Shown here: in pieces, positions 58,215 to 64,000 of the stretch
Layout: the number at the start of each line of letters is the position of its first letter
Numbering within the stretch: the first letter of the stretch is position 1
DNA from: Blasia pusilla
Taxonomy: Eukaryota > Marchantiophyta > Marchantiopsida > Blasiales
Direction: 5' to 3'
DNA length: 64,000 nt
NCBI GenBank assembly: GCA_050084515.1
Contig: CM114274.1
Coordinates: 11,346,001-11,410,000, forward strand
Position numbers and translations under genes: made by a program
Notes under the pieces: model-generated
Seen by the model: only the letters and a program-made list of their open reading frames with translations
Told to the model about the DNA's origin: nothing
The model's database searches: none

Positions 58215-59218
58215 ATGAACATGTCTCGAAGCACTTCTCCGTTCGATACTGTATGGATCGGCAAGGCAGTATCATGTGAGCGTTTCATGCTCAAGGTCTA
58301 CGGTTGGCTGAACCACATGAGGATCGTAGATCAGGTGCCCATCGTCATGTACGACCTAGGAAACAATCAACTAGAGAGGCGATTGCAGGAGGATTCCGTG
58401 GCATTACAGAAAGCTCAGTCTCCTTCGGCTCTCGGGTGGAATCAAGGTAGCGGAAGAAACCATGGCAGACTTCTGCACTGTCCTAGACACTGCCCTACAA
58501 ATCAGCTTCCACTCTCGGTTAACTCATCCCGAGTTTCTTCGTGATCATGACAGATTACGAGACGTATCAGAATCCATTCTGAGAACTAAGAGTTGTGTCC
58601 GAAGGCGCGAAGGACTCTCCTCTTCCTGTCATGGAAAAATACATTCCAAGGACCTCGGAAACAGCAACTGCAGAAGTCGTTTTCAGCGGAGGATTTGGAC
58701 TTTATGGAGGAGAGTACTAGATCCGTTCCACTCGGAGACCGAGAGTGAAGGCCATCCTTCGAAGCATTTGAATCGGCTCATTGGCGAGAGAGCAAATGGA
58801 TCACGAAACGTAATCACGACTCAAGATCCCAGCGTCCAATCCAGAGCTACCTCCAAGAGGTTATGAAGATGATCAAGATATAGGAATGTCGATAGTCCTG
58901 GCAGATTGGTTAGACTTACTTACAAGAGAAGAGCTGAGTCGGGAAAAAGAATATATACACGTTCTAACCGTTTCCATTCGCCACAAGAAAATGCTGCAGA
59001 TGTACATTCTGACCCGCAATCCGATGGGGCTAAGGGGGTTTCCTATGCGCTGCACTGACTCAATTTACGCCGGGGCGCAAAGAGTGAGAGGACCGATTGA
59101 AATCCATCATCCATCCTCGACAGATTCTACAGAACGACCACGACAATTAGAAAGACATTCCGGAAGAAAAATATCTCATAGATCGCAAAGGATTGGGATT
59201 CAACCTAGGTGTTGATCT
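58215..59218 (+). CDS. Possible multi-exon or broken hypothetical locus
   Basis: Three successive plus frames with coding-like residue use: 58215-58544 (MNMSRSTSPFDTVWIGKAVS...), 58462-58866 and 58886-59215 (MSIVLADWLDLLTREELSRE...). They are in different phases, so a gene here needs introns or is a pseudogene; AG|GTAGCG near 58447 could be a donor site. No domain is recognised. Composition matches gene-like islands elsewhere in the window. Confidence 0.25.
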
Positions 59219-60112
59219 TAGACGCCAGTGACTCGCAGAAAACCTGCGTATCCGAGCATTTTCTCACACACATCATCATGACAACAGCAGCTTTTCTTCC
59301 AGACGACATCTGCTGCACTGAGCGATGGACTTCCGTCCCATGCGGCGTAATCCATGCTGTATACCAAACAGCAGCAGGAGGTGCTCGGTGATCATGAAGG
59401 CTCGGACAAAGAAGACTCCTAGGATCATGTGATCGCCTTGGGAGATGAGCATAATCGTGCCAAGATACATGCACACGGATTCTTCTACGTTCATCCAAAA
59501 TTTCCCTGGCTGGCAGCTGGCTTTCTTCGATGTCACAGGAGTCCACCCGAACGACCACGGCTCTCGCGTGGGATTGTTTCCGGAAGGCAACGTCCTTCTT
59601 TCCTCCTTTTTTTTTTAAAATTTAATTCCCTTCCTTAAATTTGCATATTTCAATAATGTTTTGATTTTATAAATTTTTGTAAATAGGTTATATACTTTTT
59701 AGTCCAAAATAAATTAAATACCATCCAAAGAAAAAATATTTCAAACTTACTTGTTGAAAATAATGATTATCCATAATCCAAAGATTATCCATATTCCAGA
59801 GTAGTTATTGTAATCACAAAATATACATAATCAAACACAAGATGTCATATTAATTCATGGCATTTAAACATATGATAAGATGATCCATATAAAAGTATCT
59901 CTACTTGCCCTTTTAGTTCATCTATTTTTATCTACTCCACCACACATTTTTTTTTTTTTTTTAAGGGTTGGGAGCTAGTGAAGCCTCATTGTTTAGTCGT
60001 TATCTTATCATCCATATCAAAATCTAGATCTTTGATTGTCTAGTCTTTACTCTACGAACATACGAGGCGCGTTCATAGTCCCTGAGTAATCCTAATGAGA
60101 GATGGCATCAAT
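59219..60112. other. Intergenic DNA, mostly AT-rich
   Basis: 59219-59600 is balanced with frames on both strands (minus 59276-59590 has a hydrophobic stretch but no known family). 59600-60000 is AT-rich with long T runs. Confidence 0.35.
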
Positions 60113-60387
60113 AAGGTTGCACGGAAACGGACATGCCCAACCGGTCCCTCGCCCATTTCCAAGTCCGCCTCTTAGCGCGTCGAGCCCATAACGTAGACCT
60201 TTAGTTGGCCGAGCCCAAATCCATTCTGTAGCCCATATAAAGTTGTCTGATATATCTGTAAGGCGGGCTCGGCCAGCGTGGATGTACATTAAGGGCTCGG
60301 CGTGCTCTAGCCCGCACAGACATGTCCGTCGTAGGGACAAACATAAGTCTATGGATCTGGACACAGATTTTGTCCGTGTGCAACCTT
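60113..60387 (+). mobile_element. TIR element copy, 275 bp
   Basis: Terminal inverted repeats AAGGTTGCACGG (left) and CCGTGTGCAACCTT (right) bound a GC-rich interior with GCGGGCTCGG and GACATGTCCGTC. Flanking GGCATCAAT (60104-60112) and GGCATTAAA (60389-60397) agree at 7 of 9 positions and may be an aged 9-bp target duplication. Non-coding. It lies in or just beyond the downstream part of the gypsy remnant. Confidence 0.75.
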
Positions 60388-60599
60388 GGGCATTAAACTT
60401 GATTGCTACCTTGCAACCAACTCATAACTCTCATCTCCTCAATGTGCAAGATCATGTACCATGCTCGATACGCATAGTATGGCTTTCATCTCTCAACGTA
60501 CCTACAAAATATCCCAAGAAGTCAAAGGATATCACTCCCAATCACCCATGATATGTCAATATACTATGACCTATGGCAACATCATTCAAAGTTATTCAA

Positions 60600-61990
60600 C
60601 TATTCCTAAGCTTGATGTCAGGCAGTTCAAGTCCATCACTTGATCCAAGACATGATGTCAAGATGCCTCTAATAGTGACGGTATTACTATCACTTTGTGA
60701 GAAATCCCTTCCAACTCATTAATGCTTGGCTCCACTAATTGTTGTATCTCATCATCGCAAACAGGATTGCACACAGACAAAGTCCGTATCCCCGGACATG
60801 TCTATGTCTGTCTTATGGACAGACATGTCTGCACAAGTATGTGCGTCGCGTATCCAAGTCCGCCTTGGAGCCCGCATAAAACCCGTTGCGTGGACCTAGG
60901 TTAACAGAGCCCGCATCCGTTGCGTCGTCTGCCAAGGTCTGCGGTAGGCGTAGAACTAGGCATATAGCACGAGCTTGGCCCCCTTTGGTTGGGCTGGGGG
61001 CCCTTTGGGAGCCTACACAATATGGGCCAAGCTTGCCCTGCAAGCCTAGTCGTGGGCCTTCCGCGGGCCCTAGCAAGCCATGCAACAAGTGCGGGCATCG
61101 TCAACCCGGTCTACGCGGCGTGTTGGGTGTAGACTAGGCATGTACGTGGACATGTCCGAACTTGTCCATTTCCATGCAACCTTAATCCCAAACCAACCCA
61201 AGACTTGCCTCCTTATATGTATAGGAAACGGAAAACTCAAAAATGTGCAAAAGCCTGCCCATGGCATACCAATCCTATTGATCACTATCAACAGAGGGCG
61301 ATCATGATGCCTCACTATTTATGATCGTCATCCTACATCTAGAATGGAATCCATAAAAAAATGGGAGGGACGCTCCACTCTCACATACGCCCTCCTCAAG
61401 ACCTCATATGGTACCAAGTTAGTCCACCATAGAAACGGGCAGTGTGCTCGTGAACCTACACTCCCCGGATCGAAGAATATTGCAAGGCCGACTCATGCAC
61501 AAACCTCATGTGCACTCTTCACCATCCGTACCCCAGAATCTTTGAAGATCGATACATTCTCCAAAATGTAAGTTGGACAATGGGGTTTATATTTTTGCAA
61601 TTGTCGCAAGATCCTCATCATCTCCCAAAAATATTAGGACCTTGTGTCAATTAGACCACTACTCCTCCAACACGTGATTGACCCTAACATGGTCAACCTA
61701 GAATGACCAAATCAACGGTCCCCATCCGATCCAAGTCCTACATCCCTAGCAAGGAAATATCCCTCAAGAAGGAACTATGGTTCCCTCCACGGAAAACTTA
61801 GATAACAAGTCAAGAAAAAGAAGACATAACTACGCCATATGTGAGAGTGAGACACACCTTGTAACCTCACCAAGCTCCAAAAACAAATATTAGTACGCTT
61901 GTCTCCAAAATAGCAGCCAACCTAGTGTTGATCCCTCCTAAGAGATCCAACACTCGAATATCCTCCTCTAGGATGCACCATATAATGGGT
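60600..61990 (-). pseudogene. Retroelement-borne C5-cytosine methyltransferase-like domain, decayed
   Basis: Landmarks in order. Motif I, RVLDLLGGINTRLAAILE (about 61915-61965), is the SAM-binding segment. Motif IV: VDLVILG-stop-PC-stop-GQSRVGG (about 61665-61715), where the Trp and Gln positions of the usual GWPCQG are stop codons. After a frameshift, YILENV (61551-61570) is the motif VI ENV. AHCPFLWWTNLVP (about 61405-61445) is the motif VIII-like segment. Then LLIVINRIGM and SLGLVWD up to 61194, the TIR insertion 60763-61184, and the continuation EIQQLVEPSINELEG and HHVLDQVMDLNCL to about 60600. The motif order and spacing support the identification; activity is excluded by the stops. Confidence 0.75.
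60763..61184 (-). mobile_element. TIR element inserted in the methyltransferase domain, with 9-bp target duplication
   Basis: About 422 bp, inverted relative to the copies at 33273 and 60113. Ends are AGGATTGCACACAGAC and TTTCCATGCAACCTTA; interior is GC-rich with GACATGTCTATGTC. Flanks ATCGCAAAC (60754-60762) and ATCCCAAAC (61185-61193) match at 8 of 9 positions. Removing the element rejoins the interrupted methyltransferase reading, which independently supports the boundaries. A 9-bp duplication and short TIRs fit a non-autonomous Mutator-like element; superfamily is inferred. Confidence 0.8.
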
Positions 61991-62552
61991 GTGGTGTCCA
62001 AGGACGCCATTATAGCACTCCCACCTACCTTGGGATCTTCTGACCCATCATTCTTGGGTGCAAAGGTCCTACTCCATACCATCTGCACGCATCATCAACT
62101 AAATGTCAAAGCTCCTCACTTAAGTCCCATAAAAGCATCTCTCCTTGATAGAATGGCCATGGTACTGCTACCAAGATATTCCTCTCCATAGGGATGTCCA
62201 TCACATCGGTCTCCTTTGAATGCACATGCTCTTCAATTAAATTGGCATATGACGTGATGACGATACTGAATGCTACTAGAGTCACCATCTCTCTTGGCTA
62301 TTACTTGATCACTCCATTCGTGAATCAAATGGATAACGGGCCAAGTCGCCCATTTTTGGACTGTCATCTTGGTCTATAGGATGCTCATTCCTCCCACTAA
62401 TCTAGGAAAAATCCCATCGGGTTCAACACTGCTCCGCCAACTTAGACATCATAAGACATAGCATTAGTCATTACTACTTTGGCTTGCACCATACACTCAT
62501 ATGAAAAATATTTCAGTTGAATCCTCACCAAAATCTCATGTTCAATAATATA

Positions 62553-62798
62553 CTATGTTGAACTTGCTCTACCTAAGGACATTTGTATACCAAATGGGAA
62601 ATGCTCCATATCGGCCTTCTTCAAGCCCAATCCCGTAAATGCCGCATTCCCTAACATTAGGGGTTGCACTCCTAAATCCAACAAGATTTGTTGCAAATAA
62701 AACATTCGGCCTCTTGGACTCACCAAATGGAAGACCTCTTCCCAATTATCCACTAAAATAACACATGCTATTGTGGATTTAGCAGGCAAGTATGCCAT
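62553..62798 (-). pseudogene. Gypsy-type aspartic protease fragment
   Basis: Retropepsin-like segment: IACVILVDN-like upstream strand, then LLDLGVQPLMLGNAAFTGLGL. The expected active-site Asp-Thr/Ser-Gly (or DGG/DSG) triplet reads Asp-Leu-Gly, which would impair catalysis. It is open for 82 codons and lies between gag and the methyltransferase-like region. Confidence 0.65.
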
Positions 62799-63394
62799 AC
62801 TACCTATCGCAACCTACCATGTACATGGTCTTAGGGCTCACCAAGATCACCAACTCACTTCAGTGCCCTCTTTTGCCCTTGATCCATATGTAATTGAGGA
62901 TATAAGCTAAATCATCTAACACGTGTATGACCATACTGCTAAAACTGGTCACATTGGTACACTTCTATTGGGGGCCTATTTACTCCTCCAAGTTAAGGCA
63001 CACGTCCACTACCCTAATAGGTGCAATCTTGGTGTCGATGGGCTCCACCATATGCTCAAAAAATAACTCATTGCGATTGCTCCTAACCCGTATATGATGG
63101 CATGGGTAGTTATGGCACATGCTCACAATAAACTCCTTGAGCTCGCGGTACGATATCCCTCTCTTGTAATACGCATTGTTGCACTAGTGGTGGAGGCAAT
63201 CGTTATTGCTCTCGCGCATGACTTATGGCGGCTACATTGTCCTCGACCATGTTGTGCTCAATATGCTCTTCCATCCCAAAAACATCTTTCAACTTAGGTG
63301 AGGTATGCATTAGAAGTATCACATCTCTAATCTATTTTTGCAAGTCTCGTTGTAGCATACCATACCATGTGTGGAAAACTTGGGTCTCTATCAC

Positions 63395-63643
63395 TCAAGG
63401 AGTGACACCAATCAAATAGCCTAGGCGAGTGAATGCCTCTTGCAAACTCTTCCCTCTGAACTTATGGAAGTTGTGGATGCTCCGCAACCTCTCAGCCCGT
63501 ACCCCTTGGTAGACCCTTAGTAACTCTATAAATAACTCAACCATGAGGTTGAACCTAGGATGAACCCAACTAGACCATACAACAGCCCAAGTCCGTATCA
63601 CTCCTCCTTGACTTTCACTAGTGGTAGAAGAAGTAGCCCCCAT
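63395..63643 (-). pseudogene. Gypsy gag fragment
   Basis: Capsid-like segment of a Ty3 gag, including LMVELFIELLRVYQGVRAER and LQEAFTRLGYLIGVTP. It is open for 82 codons and precedes further degenerate gag and a zinc knuckle at lower coordinates. The N-terminus (above 63643) is Ser/Thr-rich or missing. Confidence 0.6.
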
Positions 63644-63660
63644 AGCTTCTCCTATTCATC

Positions 63661-64000
63661 AGGAAATGGCTTAGTCTATGTGAGTTAGAGAAGAGTTTTT
63701 AGGCCTCAATCTCCTTCCCTTTGTGGAATAGAAAGGAATCTATTTGTTCATACTACATCCATGAAGATTCTTCAAACCATAGAATGATTTCTCAAGAAGA
63801 GAAACAAAAGTAATTTTTTGAGTTCTTCTTTTTTCAATCACTCAAAAATTTTCATTTAGATCTCCTCATCAAGGGTTCCATACAAAAAGTGGTCTCCACA
63901 TCCAATTGGTGCATCTCATAATTATATTGAGTTACGAAAAAAAATTTGGCCTCTAATGGAGGTATTTTGAGATTGAGTGAAAATATCTAGGTATAGTCTG
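63661..64000. other. Window edge, AT-rich, nothing recognised
   Basis: Presumably the 5' leader or LTR side of the minus-strand gypsy remnant; no LTR terminus could be identified within the window. Confidence 0.35.

Larger units (their letters stand above)
60400..63660 (-). mobile_element. Ty3/gypsy retroelement remnant with gag, protease and DNA-methyltransferase-like domain
   Basis: Minus-strand order from 63643: gag (63395-63643; FNLMVELFIELLRVYQG, FHKFRGKSLQEAFTRLGYL), more gag about 63000-63150, a degenerate zinc knuckle near 62930 (YQCDQF..QYGHTR), protease (62553-62798; LLDLGVQPLMLG then GLGLKKADMEHFPFGIQ), a linker, then a cytosine-methyltransferase-like region from about 61990 to 60600. 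Ty3 elements with such a domain are known in some streptophytes. Stops, shifts and two TIR insertions make it inactive. Integrase and reverse transcriptase were not found; they would lie below 60100 and may be deleted. LTRs not found. Confidence 0.75.

Noticed and set aside
59276-59590. Minus-strand ORF with a hydrophobic stretch, considered as a photosystem CP43-like organelle insertion
   Set aside because: Only a few residues agree with CP43 and the order does not match; no organelle origin can be supported.
61070-61315. Minus-strand ORF across the TIR-element boundary
   Set aside because: It joins the methyltransferase remnant to the inserted element and is not a real gene.

Overview
This is plant nuclear DNA. 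The window carries several intronless L-type lectin receptor-like kinase (LecRLK) loci embedded in AT-rich, transposon-filled DNA. The lectin-kinase architecture, interstitial TTTAGGG units, plant-type hAT, Ty1/copia and Ty3/gypsy remnants, and a Ty3 element with a cytosine-methyltransferase-like domain all fit a land plant. From my memory of the families, the LINE-like reverse transcriptase and the methyltransferase-bearing Ty3 element resemble those of bryophytes and lycophytes. A non-seed plant is my best inference, but no species is claimed.

Layout. 1-1769: C-terminal two thirds of a LecRLK, cut by the window edge. 1.8-8.8 kb: AT-rich DNA with degenerate repeats and a 51-bp minisatellite. 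8.8-10.2 kb: 5'-truncated LINE-like copy. 11.87-12.97 kb: lectin-only gene with a GPI-like tail, followed by a relic of its lost kinase (13.05-13.29 kb). 16.1-19.9 kb: repeat-rich DNA and a frameshifted hAT transposase. 21.8 kb: another LINE-like 3' end. 25.56-27.78 kb: LecRLK pseudogene with three lesions and an intact lectin ORF. 28.1-30.95 kb (minus): longer decayed LINE-like copy. 33.3-33.8 kb: TIR element. 41.0-43.2 kb: the only LecRLK that is complete and intact in the window. 45.6-45.9 kb: copia RNase H relic. 49.5-51.4 kb (minus): heavily decayed LecRLK pseudogene. 53.6-55.2 kb: ~220-bp tandem array. 57.4-59.2 kb: unrecognised ORFs. 60.1-63.7 kb (minus): Ty3/gypsy element with gag, protease and methyltransferase-like remnants, interrupted by two copies of the TIR element.

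The five LecRLK loci share a signal peptide (where visible), a legume-lectin ectodomain with four conserved cysteines, a Pro/Ser linker, one transmembrane helix and an RD-type Ser/Thr kinase. They show graded decay: one complete, one intact as far as visible, two with an open lectin frame but a lost or broken kinase, and one fully degenerate. Three plus-strand members share a leader motif (GGGYTAACTGTG) about 130-155 bp before the ATG, so they look like dispersed duplicates of one expressed gene. The most interesting signals are the two kinase-less lectin ORFs and the methyltransferase-bearing retroelement.

No tRNA, rRNA, CRISPR or bacterial-type feature was recognised. Coordinates of repeats and pseudogenes come from alignment by eye and may be off by a few to tens of bases.
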